Of a stretch of DNA of 47,434 nucleotides, positions 30,701 to 39,987 are shown one piece after another. Every line of letters starts with the position of its first letter. Position 1 is the stretch's first letter. Source of the DNA: Paulinella micropora (lineage: Eukaryota > Cercozoa > Imbricatea > Euglyphida); contig BJOX01000176.1 in the NCBI GenBank assembly GCA_009731375.1, positions 272,240 to 319,673 of the forward strand, written 5' to 3'. The notes beneath the pieces were generated by a model that ran no database searches, was not told the DNA's origin, and worked only from the letters and a program-made list of their open reading frames with translations. The translations under genes were made by a program, and so were the position numbers.

Positions 30701-30724
30701 GTCGTGGCGTGAGTTGGCGAACAT
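27707..30724 (-). CDS. ORF1: gag-like protein with zinc cluster and start of a retropepsin-like domain
   Basis: 1005 codons. A short N-terminal folded part is followed by about 350 residues of Pro/Thr/Ala/Ser-rich linker. A helical capsid-like block follows (LNNLSMLLACNRIIDTV, YMLMEYFMELFKGRLDKGD, LAGYVNRCITSYETEQAAGY, resembling retrotransposon Gag helices), then Lys/Arg/Pro-rich sequence and a Cys/His cluster (PCSYCREHNQFL...HSLEQCKLRQQRC). At the end CVLDSACNCKGVAHLDWVI resembles the retropepsin active-site strand, with DSA in place of DSG (27925-27914). The last ~40 residues are less protein-like than the same DNA in the ORF2 frame. Interpretation: Gag plus partial protease of an LTR element; LTRs for it were not found. 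Confidence 0.6.
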   Translation of the reverse strand: MFANSRHDDPLSRIREHKRNCLDPFTILGVYQVPPPSEKRFLKEVEEGKSTPLTTDLSWTQSTQFKEDLFTNYSGEYRNVLLKAIKDKQTNLLHLPLLPTPSLTLMCNPNVTAHDIYQEYLGPTGSAAQQEALWNQLGTLIPLEVYVNHLPISTSMPGAPGSLQGLVLPAPASTPVTVPPSILIGLTPAIALGSIPPGPTPLTHPSTSPTAPTAPSTAATSHPVATPTLAFTPVTMPAGATATAPIGRVPPITPVGLFAHPGSLASGATPLPRREPHPSLASIVASRPPAPLVNRALSMTDSAFTSPFRPIIGSFGPRQSLAPLTATPTDSSGSTLATLTPARPMPRISLGTTLQGSRITLSPLVSVAEEAYSTLLSGGTNPPVEDQGGAPVTTTTGNATGATSAPASSSSSSSSSTSSSPGGSSPDPSSGTTIATQPPAPSTENGPPGTATPSPPSSGNESSSASSIGRVLRSSTFAGVPPRTLHMMARVRSLFVMTRPTTALGHDVATQARELAFNLQLNNLSMLLACNRIIDTVNKWGDKTAMALMDAYWTRYIRVTDERTRVWSIIPYMLMEYFMELFKGRLDKGDTKRPAMQALKLRRFKKESLAGYVNRCITSYETEQAAGYLTADFNQVRDVSRMLTPMERDRWTRYAAEIFNALGVAWPRDLTDLLPFTNSLDLHVMEGYWPWMESTTKPSSATTYKRLRERPPRPTPSAFSRDSTLEVDTHQKRPRKTQQENKENKRPPRQKRKADAMSMAQPAASPDRGRPNKRTKTDKPAPTTKKTATRPPFTKANAIAIPSKKSSMVTTTTKSAPTSPKRPPFTGIPCSYCREHNQFLKPNQIPKHSLEQCKLRQQRCQDGGKHCNWKPSSAATRKQPRAFHMTTRAASQESRRLLRISTTPTVVCGNIYVRKSLRPFPEEDIIGKTTCVLDSACNCKGVAHLDWVIHQGLEIVSLPTVDARSSVGVVLIPLFLMALNFSSRPHRRLRFMPSRYISRATSPKV

Positions 30725-31157
30725 TCCACGTCACCAGGGGTAGGCCAGGCAGCGTTGGAACACTTGTAGAGCACGATGAGCAGCAAAGAGGATGATCTTG
30801 CTGGGTGATAAGGGGGTGACCCTAACACAAACAAAAACCAAACACATACTGTGTTGGTCGACTGCATAGAGTGTGGAAGAACAGAAATACGACACAAAAA
30901 TGCAAAGAAAGGTGAACGATCCGTCTCACATATGTGGTTTTTGATGACCTCTGATCTTCCACGTTGAATAGTACCTTCCTTGTAGGAGGTGCTTTCAAAT
31001 CGATCTGTCGACAGAGCACACAAAACTCATGTGTGCAGTTTCCACTTGAAAGGAAAATTCGAATTGTGAGTTTGGATACAACCCCAAGGGATAAATACAC
31101 AACGAACTCTTCTCATTAAAAGACTCTATGGCTGCAAACAGCCCTAACTGCTAAAAG
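30725..31157 (-). other. Leader or flank upstream of ORF1
   Basis: Non-coding sequence before the ORF1 start. It may hold the 5' LTR or leader of that element, but I found no matching second copy in the window. Confidence 0.35.
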
Positions 31158-31167
31158 NNNNNNNNNN
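31158..31167. other. Assembly gap (10 N)
   Basis: Run of ten N. Confidence 0.99.
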
Positions 31168-31439
31168 CCTAAGAGTAGGTGAAATACCGTGGCAGTAAAT
31201 AGCTGAGAGGTCACTTCGTTTATTTACGTAGGTTTCTACTTGTTTGCAGACTTGGGTGCAACGTACGATCGTAGGTGAGCGTAGATTGTGAGTTGGTTTC
31301 GTATGTCACTTGAAGTTGAATAAGTTGTAGCACTTGAAGGAGGGCTTCAAGTATAAGTTATTTCTTCAAGTAAAAAGTCCTGAACTTTCATTTGGGAAAG
31401 TCTTTCGGAGCCAGATGGCTGTGCACGCATTGCACTGTA

Positions 31440-32150
31440 ATTATCATTTTTATGTTCTCTTGAATGTGTTCCCCAAAATTCACAGTAAATTTGTAAATTG
31501 TGATTTTCGGGAATTCGTGGAAAAAAGGCAATGGAGAAGGGGGAAACGGCAATTGCTGTAAAAACTTTGATTAAATTGTTTGAACTTCAATCATTCCTGA
31601 ACGAAATCGAAAGCTAGTTAGTGAAGTCGAAACGTCGTGCAGAGGAGAATCTAACCGGCCGGTCAAAAACAGTAAAATGTCAACGGTGGAGGTTTTGGCC
31701 GGTAGTTAAAGTGCTAAGTCTGATAAGTGTCTTTTGTGTTCAAGTTAACAGTCATAAAGCGGAGTGTCGGGTTGGTGGAATTGAAAATCATGAGTCCCAA
31801 ATTGATTTGAGAGGCCTTGGCGAAAATGACTGGAAACGGAAAAGACAGTTAGATATTGTGCTTTTCCGTGAATCCTTCTCCTTGTTCACAAAATTTGCAG
31901 TAAAACGTGTTTCACGTGAAATCGGGGGAACTTGAAAGGTATTAATAATGCGAATGGGAAAAGTGGCAATAGCTAAAACGAACTTTGAACTGATAGTTTG
32001 AAATCATTTCTGAACGGAATCAAAAACTAGTTAGTGAAGTTGAAACGTCGTGCAGAGTAGAATCTAATGAACCGGTCAAAAATATTTACTTTTCAACGGT
32101 AAACGCTTTAGCCGCCGGATCGTCGTTAAGGTGATCAGTCTGATATAGCC
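31440..32150. repeat. Diverged tandem repeat, period about 413 bp, two units
   Basis: gtgaagtcgaaacgtcgtgcagag at 31621 recurs at 32034 as gtgaagttgaaacgtcgtgc. Flanking matches are also seen (cagtaaa, gggaaa.gg.caat, gaactttg, ccggtcaaaaa, tcaacgg, agtctgata). The units are strongly diverged. The block is AT-rich with no convincing ORF. Confidence 0.7.
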
Positions 32151-32159
32151 TACGGTAAC

Positions 32160-33250
32160 GTGACGGTCCACTAGTAGATCCACTTAAGTGGATTTGAATT
32201 TTGTAAGTAAAACTTGTGAAAAATATTAATATTATTAATAATAATAATTTTGAATCCATTTGAACTGGCCAGATGCTCTAGCATTTAATTAAATATTAAT
32301 GATACTTAAAAATTGTTAGTCAGTATACAACCTGTAATGCCCCCGCCGGGTCGAACCCATCGTTAAATCTCTAGCACCACCGTATTAATAATAAGCTCCG
32401 TTGAAAGGTATAAACAGGTCACACACTTACCTTACCTGTAATATCCCCAGGTAGTGATAGCAGAGTCTTTAAAAAATCTGCAATAACTTGAAACCTAAAA
32501 AGCAGTCTGATGCAGAGCTTCATGAAAATCATAGCCTATTAATATCTAAGTGCTAAACAGTAGTAGAATCATGACATGAATAATAAATTTGTTGCGTTAC
32601 GTTCACACTGTCTTGTACATAGACTCGAGCAAGAAGAAAGAGTTGAAGAAAATGTGCACACAGGTGAAAGAACATCATTGTCCAACTAGAGAAAATGAAA
32701 CAATTTTTATTGATTGGAAGAGAGTCAAATTGGGCACCAAAAAGCACTCGACGCGAAGTTTATTTTGCCTGCAGTCGGTCAGGGAGGATCCTATTTGACT
32801 ATTTGATTATCCGGACCGTTATGCATAATACCACGTGGTTACCAGAGTGGTCTCAAACTATTCACGAACTTTTCAACAGAGGCCTTCGCCTGTAAATCGC
32901 AGTAGCGGAAGGTCCGTCTTGACATTCCATTAAAAAAAAGAACTGATTCCAGTGGACCTCACCAGAGAGAGTCAGAGATGCAGTTGGTGCTGAGGGAACG
33001 ACTGCGTGCTATTCCGTTGCGCATCTTTAAGGTTTGCCCGGCCAGATGCTTGTCTTCGTTTTTGTTGAAGTTGGATACTTTTCGACCATGACGGTGCACT
33101 AGCTCATGCATCCATGGCTTGGGACGAGCTTGTGGTTCATTTGCTTGACTTGTTTGTGGTTCCTTGGTTTTTTGATTTTGTGGTTCCTTGGTTGTGGTCG
33201 CTGATGTCACACTTGCTCCGCACAAGGACACAAGCAACCGAGCAGCGACG
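32160..33250. other. No confident gene; AT-rich, possible transposon debris
   Basis: Only short ORFs. A tRNA B-box-like GGGTTCGACCC occurs on the minus strand near 32349-32359, without a properly spaced A box. Two acctgtaat..cccc segments (near 32330 and 32436) are direct repeats. Low-complexity GGTTCCTTGGTT text occurs at 33130-33200. Confidence 0.35.
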
Positions 33251-33257
33251 AGACCAA

Positions 33258-33609
33258 CAGTGCAGCAGAGCACAAACAAGTAGTCAGCGTGGTCGATTTC
33301 CATGCGAAGCACAGACGCGGCCTACCACAGTGCCAGAATTACTGTGCAACCGACTTTGATGACAAAAGTGAATGTTATACTCTATTCATGTATTCATGTT
33401 GTGTCTAAGGGAGACGGGATATTATATGGGCGTCAGTGCAGCAGAGCACAAACAAGTAGTCAGCGTGGTCGATTTCCATGCGAAGCACGGACGCGCCTAC
33501 CACAGTGCCAGAATTACTGTGCAACCGACTTTGACGACAAAAGTGAATGTTATACTCTATTCATGTATTCATGTTGTGTCTAAGGGAGACGGGATATTAT
33601 ATGGGCGTC
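33258..33609. repeat. Recent 176-bp direct tandem duplication
   Basis: Unit 1 begins cagtgcagcagagcac at 33258 and unit 2 begins identically at 33434. They differ by two transitions and one single-base deletion. One frame in the copies reads AEHKQVVSVVDFHAKHGRAY and PTLTTKVNVILYSCIHVVSK, which may be part of a decayed gene. Confidence 0.85.
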
Positions 33610-34430
33610 TCTGGGCGACTGTTAGCAAGCTAAAAGCAAGTATTTTGCGTAACAACATGAGTTATGGGCCTCAGTCACTCAGCTCCAGGTGGTTTGACGG
33701 TCGAAGTCGTTGCAAGAAAAAGTGCAAATGTGGGAAATTGGGATGAAGGACCGGCGCAGCCTTTTTCTAGCCGGGCAAATCGGTGTCTTTGTTCACTCAG
33801 TTCTTATGGGGGTTGGAACAATGCTAAACCAAAATGGTGTTGTTGCCCCAAAGACGGCGGCTTTGAAGCTCCTCAGTCCAGAATACAATAGTTAATTCAT
33901 CTCAGCAGTCATCCCTATTTACTCCAAAATTGCCAACATGCCGCGCCACGTTTTATTAAATCTCCCGATTCCGTTGTTGATCCTCACTTATTTGCGAAAG
34001 AAAACAACAACGGCAGAACGTCCCTCTGAAGCCCCAAGCCATATCCCTCTACTCATTTTTGCCGTTGTGTTTGGGTCTCCAGGTGCATCAAAGGGCACGA
34101 ACAAGGCACGAACCTTCGCAGATTTGATGCAATGAACACGTGTCTGTGTCAGTTGCATGGAAAGACCCGAGCTGCAAGTAAGATTACCTACCACTTACCG
34201 CAAACCAACCGTACAAGTTCACATTTGCCACGCATTTTCCTACAGTTTGAACATGCAAGCATGTTCAGGGATCTGTTTATGCAAAATGGCATGCAAGTTT
34301 CAGACAAATGCAACAACAACAACCACTCAGAAAACTGCCAATTTCCCAAACCAACACGTTGAGTGTTTCTTTTCCATCTAAGGCTTTTGCACAGGCGCAG
34401 ATTGATAGTGTGGTGTGTTGTATGCTTCTG
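33610..34430. other. No gene seen
   Basis: Short ORFs only, no repeat family recognised. Confidence 0.35.
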
Positions 34431-34434
34431 TGTC

Positions 34435-34855
34435 AGTACTTGTGTGTGTGTGTTGTGTGTGTGTGTGTATGTGTGTGTACTGTGCTGTAATGTATGTGTG
34501 TGTGTGTGTGTTTGTGTTTATATGTGCCTGTGCTATGTATGTGTGTGTTTCTATGCCTGCCTTGCTGTTGCTGGTCGTGGTGATGGCAGGTGATAGTGGT
34601 TGCTTGCTTGTTTGTTTCGTATCTACATTGGTGGCGAGGGTGGTTTTGCTGTTGTTGTTTTTGGTGGTGTTTGTGTTGTTGTTGCTGTTGCTGTTGTTGT
34701 TGTTGCTGTTGTTGATGTTGTTGTTGTTGTTGTTGTGTTGATGATGATGATGATGATGACATGTAATGTTGATGATAACACGACGACGACGAAGATGACG
34801 ATGCTGATCATTCTAGTATGTTGTTCCTGCTGCCGCGATGATAATATCAACATAT

Positions 34856-34917
<62 letters not shown>

Positions 34918-34931
34918 CCCCCCCCCCTTCA
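34435..34931. repeat. TG, TTG, GAT arrays and a long poly-C
   Basis: (TG)n, (TTG)n with CTG, (GAT)n, then a poly-C tract of over 50 bases (34857-34914) running to the gap. Confidence 0.95.
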
Positions 34932-34984
34932 NNNNNNNNNNNNNNNNNNNNNNNNNNNNNNNNNNNNNNNNNNNNNNNNNNNNN
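34932..34984. other. Assembly gap (53 N) between poly-C tracts
   Basis: Poly-C lies on both sides. Confidence 0.99.
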
Positions 34985-35185
34985 CCCCCCCCCCCCCCCG
35001 CCCCCAACACACACATACATGCACACATTTTCCCTTCACTTTTCAATTCAATAGAATATATGTAATGAAATGTATGTGATGAGTAAGGAAGTGTAAGAAG
35101 GAAACTGAAAGTGATGTGAAAGTCATGGTAGGAAACGGTAAAAGGAAGAAAGCGAAAGAGCCAATTTACATCGACAGTACACTAA

Positions 35186-35189
<4 letters not shown>

Positions 35190-35230
<41 letters not shown>
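35190..35230. repeat. (CT)n microsatellite
   Basis: About 20 CT units directly before a candidate acceptor CTTCCTTCAG. Confidence 0.95.
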
Positions 35231-35231
<1 letters not shown>

Positions 35232-35236
35232 TTCAG

Positions 35237-35364
35237 CGGTGCTCCACTACGTGAACGGCATTCGACGTTGTAAGGACAAGTTCCAGTGCAAGCTGAGCTC
35301 AACAGATCGGCTAGTAGCTGCCAACTTGAGAATGCAAAACGATGCCACTATCCCATCAGTCTGA
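35237..35364 (+). CDS. Candidate terminal exon, possibly TFIIA large-subunit-like
   Basis: A (CT)n polypyrimidine tract and CAG acceptor precede. The open text AVLHYVNGIRRCKDKFQCKL, then SSTDRLVAANLRMQNDATI, ends at TGA (35362-35364). The pattern hydrophobic-Y-x2-hydrophobic-x-R-x-K-x-K-(W/F)-x-C-x-L resembles the C-terminal beta strand region of TFIIA-alpha/beta (general transcription factor, TBP-TFIIA-DNA complex). That match is weak and from memory. The exon enters in phase 1. A second copy of its last 16 codons follows immediately. Confidence 0.35.
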
Positions 35365-35365
35365 T

Positions 35366-35416
35366 GCTAACCTCAGAATGGAAGGCCGCGACAACGCCAC
35401 CATCCCATCAGTCTGA
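35366..35416 (+). pseudogene. Echo of the candidate exon tail
   Basis: Directly after the TGA, ANLRMEGRDNATIPSV* repeats AANLRMQNDATIPSV* of the exon, ending with an identical atcccatcagtctgat. Leucine is ttg in one and ctc in the other, and Thr act/acc, so changes are again largely synonymous, with one small indel. Confidence 0.65.
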
Positions 35417-35592
35417 TTTACTGATTTCCTTCAGAAATGATTGGTCGAACCCTGGACGGCGTGTGAAAGATGCAGCGATGAATTAGACTGTCTAAACTTG
35501 ACTGTCGTCAGCTGTGCCTCAATTGCTTTGACATTAAATTGATTGCTAAACGGTAGTCTTTCTCTCTCTCTCTCTCTGTCTCTCTCTCTCAG

Positions 35593-35634
35593 ACCAATTC
35601 TTTTAATACTGCAGTCATCTTAACATGACTACTG
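35593..35634 (+). CDS. Candidate 5' exon with start codon
   Basis: A (CT)n-CAG acceptor is followed by a short untranslated stretch and ATG ACT ACT G with a strong donor GTAAGT (35635). It may be the initiation exon of another gene whose intron holds the following retrotransposon. Protein identity unknown. Confidence 0.3.
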
Positions 35635-35639
35635 GTAAG

Positions 35640-36205
35640 TATTTAATTAATAATATGAATACAATCGAAGTCATTGTAGTGGTCGAAATATTAATATTAA
35701 TTTAGTTTTAAGAGTATGATGATCATATATAGGGGCCCCTTAATCATAATCAGTGAGCGATTACGCCGACGCCGTCATCATACTACCAGAGCAATCTTTT
35801 GTCTGTTAAGATCATGATGTTACAATAGTACGATATTTTATAACAGATAAACTGTCTAACGATCCGTAGCCTTCAGACCAAAGATAACCGACAGACCGGA
35901 ACGGTCAGTATTGACATTATATACCGGGTGGGCCGGCATAATCCCTTCTCCCCCCCCCCCGAGCGCGCCCACCTCTATGCGCGCGAGAAGTAAAACACAC
36001 ACCGCCGACCGACCTCGAGATAGAATGCCAATACAGACCTGAGTGACGGTCGTTGTTCCAACCGTATTTGAGTTGAAACATCCTCCACTGCCCCTAGTCA
36101 CTCATCGTCCCCCCGACCTAGTGTCGGTCTGTACTATCCCGGCCTATACTAGGTTGAGTGTGCAGTGCCACAGGTAGTAATGTCCACTCCACCTCCTCTT
36201 TGTGC
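35640..36205. other. 5' flank of the gypsy element
   Basis: Non-coding. The last ~178 bp (36028-36205, tgccaatacagacctg ... cctctttgtgc) recur at 46608-46808 after the gap in the 3' LTR. Confidence 0.6.
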
Positions 36206-36442
36206 TGTAGGCATCACCCCCCGGATAGCCGGTAAAAAATACCTTTTCCTGGTGACAGGTGCACCAGCTTGTTTTTCAGTATTATTTGTCCGGATTGGAC
36301 CTGATGCAATTTTATTCCTGGTCTGTTGCCGTTTTCCTTTTTGGCTTCACTGAGCTAATACAACGAGACATCATTCTCATTCTTGAGGACTGTGTTTGGT
36401 TGTATTACCGACTTTTTACGAGCTATCGTTGGGGGCATTACA
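36206..36442 (+). repeat. Gypsy 5' LTR (right border inferred)
   Basis: Left border TGTAGGCATC is fixed by the match to 46582. The right border is inferred at CATTACA (36436-36442), followed by TTTGGAGTCCACATC as a possible PBS. The 3' LTR is not assembled far enough to confirm it. Confidence 0.5.
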
Positions 36443-37228
36443 TTTGGAGTCCACATCACTAGGGTGATTTCTTTCTGCTTTGCCACACAGGCAACAGAGT
36501 GAATTTTCACTGACCTGTCTCACACGGGGACGTCAGACGAAAACAAATACTCCAACACAGCTCCCTCATAACTCTTTCACAAAACAAATAATTTGATTGG
36601 TCTCAAGCAGGTGTCTCGTACCCTCTAGCCCAATCAGTATCTGTGTGCTCACAAGGAGACATCAGATACAAACTCTCTGTCGTTCTTGCTGTTCTCACAC
36701 AGAGACCAAGAAGAAGGAGGTGGACAGAAGAGTGAAGGAACACACACAAAACACAAACAAGCATAGGGACAGGAGCACAACACTCTACCCTTCTAGTTTG
36801 TGCATTTATCTGCATTATCTCACACATACGTCAGAGTATTTTTGCAAATCTCTGATCGTTTTCTAAAGGTAGGTCTGAGAACCTATCCGACCGACTGTCG
36901 ACTTCTCAAGGAGAGCTTTTCTAGCTTCTCTATTACTATCTGTGTGTAGGTCCAAGTGCCTCATACTAGATACAATATAGAAAAGAAGGAGGAGAAAGTA
37001 ATCTGAGTAAGGAGAACAAGAAATCGGAGAAAGTCTCAAAGACTATTTTTCTCAAACAAAAACAAACATACAAACAGTGTTTCATAGAGGACAGGGAATC
37101 TTATCCTACCCTCTCTATTAGTTTCTCTCTTCACTAGTCAATCGACTGAAGGAGGAACAGAACACAAACGAACAAAAACCAAACATAGGAGCTGACACTG
37201 TCCTCCTGTTGATCACTACTACGACATC
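36443..37228 (+). other. Gypsy leader / 5' UTR with tentative PBS
   Basis: Contains a candidate PBS (TGGAGTCCACATC, 36445-36457) but otherwise no ORF of note. The first ATG in the long frame is at 37229. Confidence 0.45.
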
Positions 37229-39928
37229 ATGTCGACAGAGACCGCCGAAGTGAGTGAATTCTCGGAGGCAGATCAAAGAAGAGAAGAAGAAGAAGAAGGA
37301 GGAGGAGGAGGAGGAAGAGGATTGAATGAAGGAGGAGGAGGAGGATTGAATGAAGGAGGAGGAGATGAAGGAGTAGGAGGAGGAGTAGAAGAGGGCTGGG
37401 ATGATGAAGGAAGATATGGAGGAGACGAAGATGAAGGAGGATTTGAACAAGAAGAGACGGGAGGAGGAGGAGCATATGGTAATCCCTTACCACCTGCCTA
37501 CACGGGAGGAGGAGGACGAAAAATGATCGACTTGATTCATAGTGATGGAGAGGAGATCACAGTGGAGGAACAACAGTGGGTGCAAGACCACTATGACCTC
37601 ACTAAAAAAGAGTTTGATAACAAGATGGGGGTAGAGAAGGATACCTATGTGTGGATCCCTCAGGATCAAAGAAGAGAGAAAAGTCGTGCTAAAAAGGATG
37701 TCTATATCCTATTATCAAACACAGCACAGCTCCTCGGCAAACTGGTCTCTGATCCAGAAGAGAGAAAGAAGATACAGCATATCAAGTTTGGGGACACACA
37801 CACCCACCTTGAATTACTCGATGCTATCTTTGGGGTGTACACTCAAACCCTGATTTGGGAACGTACATACGGCCCACGATGTGAGGGTTACCTCCAGTAC
37901 ACAAACCCAAGAGCAACGGCCAGATTCCTCGCGACTGGTCAGGAGGCAGTCGATGTAACAAAAATGAAGACCAATCTGGGTTCGAAAAACTCGAGTGGCA
38001 TATTTCATTTTTTTACAATGGAAATAAAGGCCTTGGAGGAGGGGAAGGCAGAGATGGAAAAAAGCATTAAGGCAGCAGGAGAAACTCATCCTGTGATTGA
38101 TGAGTTAGAGAAGACCGACAGAGTTCTGACCAAGATCAGACTGTTGATGGGTGCGTTACTGCACAAGGAGGCATGGAAGAGATGGATTCCTACCAAGGAT
38201 CACTCTGTCCTTAAATCACTTAGTAACGCACCACCGGTCGCCAACAAAGCAGGTGTTGACCAATATGTGGAGAAATATAATTTTCTCAGATCTGCTTCTG
38301 AATTGGTGGCCTTTATCACTCATGCTCAAAAGCTGGTGATATCTGAGAAGAAGAAGGCGAAAGAGAATGAGGAGTTCGAGAAGACGATGAGACTGGAAAG
38401 AATGAAAGCAAAAGTGAGTGGTGCAAAGACACACCCTCCGACATATTTGACCCCACCAGCTCCTGCCCCACCAGCCCCTGCACCCTCGGGCTCAACTACG
38501 GTGGTGGTCACAAACACGGAGAAGAAGGACAGACAGAACATCATAAATGCCTTCAAGGGGAAGAAAGGAGGAGTGGCAAGTCTCATGCTATATGCCAAGA
38601 CGAGCTCAGACAAAGACTCTGATGCTTCGCTTTTGAGCAAGCTCAAAGAGATCAATGCCTGCATGAAGGCTTTTCCTTGCGACGAAACGCAGGAATACGA
38701 GGCCCTTGTTACTGTTTTTGACCAATCTCTAGTCTCGGAGGGATTTGATCTGACACAGTACAAGTTTTTGAGAAAGAAGGAGGAGATTAAGAGAAACAAT
38801 GCAACAGGCCTAGACGCTCAGTGTGAACTGGCGGTGGCCACACTCATTTCATATTTTCAATCTCATGGATACCAGCATCTCTGCACTGGTACTCTCATAG
38901 GATTTGAAATCTTTGAGACAGTGGCGATGAGTTTGAGGAGTGCTGTTGGCTTGGCGGCGACCCTTACGGAGGTAGTTTCCTCCTATGGGCTATTCTATGG
39001 CCGCAAGTCGATCATCCTCTATTTCTTTTCGGCGTTACACACAGTTAACCCGAGTAAGCTTACTCAGCTCATACAACAATGCTCGACGTTTAGCTCAGTG
39101 AAGTCCAAGAACTTCCTCGAGACACACGTGTTCGAAAATACGGTTCAAAGCGTTGCTCCGTCAGCACTGTTTCAAGAAGTGATGAGTGCATGCTCAAACA
39201 TGGACTCGCTCACGGAGGCACATACGGCACAGGCAGGCGGTGTACCTGTTGGCGCACAAGCCACGTACACAAACAGAGTTGCCGGTTGGAAGAGACAGAG
39301 AGAGCCAGACCTGAAGACCGCATGTTGGAGGTGGTTCGCGGGCTTGCAGTGTAAGGCACAGATGGAGAACAGAGACTGCTCTTTCAATCATGATAGGCAG
39401 AACCCAACAGCAAGGGCAAATTTTCTGAGCAGGACGGAAGGCAAGGAACCGGGCCTTTTCAATATGCTTCAGATTGCCGCTGTGAACGAAGGTTGGTATG
39501 CCAATATGTGTGATGATGAGGAGTTACGAGAGGCAATCATTACCTACATGAAGAGGATGAAGGAGAAGAAGGAGGAAAGGGAGAGACAAAAGAACTTAAA
39601 GGCCTCTCAAAGAGGACGAGAAGGAGGAGGAGGAGCAGGAGGAGGAGGAGGAGGAGGAGGAGGAGGAGGACGAGGACGAGGAACATGGAGAGGAGCCTCG
39701 AGGTGGCAGGGAACCCCTCAGAGAGGAAGAGGAGGAGGTCGGGGATATACCCCTTATGGAGGGAGAGCTGTTCGAGCTCCAGCCCCCCCACCCAGAGGAG
39801 GAGGAGGCTCGTGGGCAAGCTCCAACCCGAATTTCGGTCGAGCTCAGGCCTACAACACTGCCTCGGAGACCGATACGTCATCCTACCCGGACACTACTCA
39901 AGGTAATCGTTTCGAGGTGGTGGAATGA
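37229..39928 (+). CDS. gag: Gypsy Gag with CCCH zinc finger and RGG box
   Basis: 899 residues from ATG to UGA (39926-39928). The N-terminus is Gly/Glu-rich (poly-GGG with LNEGGG repeats). A large helical region follows (about residues 130-650; for example KKIQHIKFGDTHTHLELLDA and LKEINACMKAFPCDETQEYE). Residues 699-721 form C-x8-C-x8-C-x3-H (ACWRWFAGLQC, DCSFNH), a CCCH-like finger in place of the usual CCHC knuckle. After it, about residues 790-870, is an RGG-type nucleic-acid-binding tract (GGGRGRGTW, QRGRGGGRGY). Capsid/nucleocapsid role inferred from position. Confidence 0.82.
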   Translation: MSTETAEVSEFSEADQRREEEEEGGGGGGRGLNEGGGGGLNEGGGDEGVGGGVEEGWDDEGRYGGDEDEGGFEQEETGGGGAYGNPLPPAYTGGGGRKMIDLIHSDGEEITVEEQQWVQDHYDLTKKEFDNKMGVEKDTYVWIPQDQRREKSRAKKDVYILLSNTAQLLGKLVSDPEERKKIQHIKFGDTHTHLELLDAIFGVYTQTLIWERTYGPRCEGYLQYTNPRATARFLATGQEAVDVTKMKTNLGSKNSSGIFHFFTMEIKALEEGKAEMEKSIKAAGETHPVIDELEKTDRVLTKIRLLMGALLHKEAWKRWIPTKDHSVLKSLSNAPPVANKAGVDQYVEKYNFLRSASELVAFITHAQKLVISEKKKAKENEEFEKTMRLERMKAKVSGAKTHPPTYLTPPAPAPPAPAPSGSTTVVVTNTEKKDRQNIINAFKGKKGGVASLMLYAKTSSDKDSDASLLSKLKEINACMKAFPCDETQEYEALVTVFDQSLVSEGFDLTQYKFLRKKEEIKRNNATGLDAQCELAVATLISYFQSHGYQHLCTGTLIGFEIFETVAMSLRSAVGLAATLTEVVSSYGLFYGRKSIILYFFSALHTVNPSKLTQLIQQCSTFSSVKSKNFLETHVFENTVQSVAPSALFQEVMSACSNMDSLTEAHTAQAGGVPVGAQATYTNRVAGWKRQREPDLKTACWRWFAGLQCKAQMENRDCSFNHDRQNPTARANFLSRTEGKEPGLFNMLQIAAVNEGWYANMCDDEELREAIITYMKRMKEKKEERERQKNLKASQRGREGGGGAGGGGGGGGGGGRGRGTWRGASRWQGTPQRGRGGGRGYTPYGGRAVRAPAPPPRGGGGSWASSNPNFGRAQAYNTASETDTSSYPDTTQGNRFEVVE

Positions 39929-39987
39929 CTGGAGGGGGAAGAAGAGAGGAAGGAGAAGACTGTGAAGTTTAACCCTAAAGTCACAGT
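39926..39987 (+). promoter_or_regulatory. Candidate stop-codon readthrough site between gag and pol
   Basis: UGA followed by CUG and a purine-only spacer (GGAGGGGGAAGAAGAG...). A hairpin then starts 30 bases downstream: ACTGTGA (39959) pairs with TCACAGT (39981-39987), and inside it TTTA pairs with TAAA around an ACCC loop. The frame is open on both sides with no frame change. UGA-CUN plus a downstream structure is the known pattern of leaky terminators in viruses. Confidence 0.65.

Noticed and set aside
32340-32420. Possible tRNA or SINE from GGGTTCGACCC
   Set aside because: B-box-like only. No correctly spaced A box or cloverleaf could be built.
34623-35079. Repetitive ORFs around the (TTG)n/(GAT)n and poly-C tracts
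   Set aside because: Simple-repeat translations interrupted by a gap.
36028-36205. Reading the repeated 178 bp as part of the gypsy LTR
   Set aside because: The PPT-defined LTR start TGTAGGCATC follows, rather than precedes, this block on the 5' side, so it is flank unless LTRs are in tandem.
37118-37493. Minus-strand Ser/Leu-rich ORFs opposite the gypsy gag N-terminus
   Set aside because: Antisense of GGA/GAG-rich codons in the real Gag.
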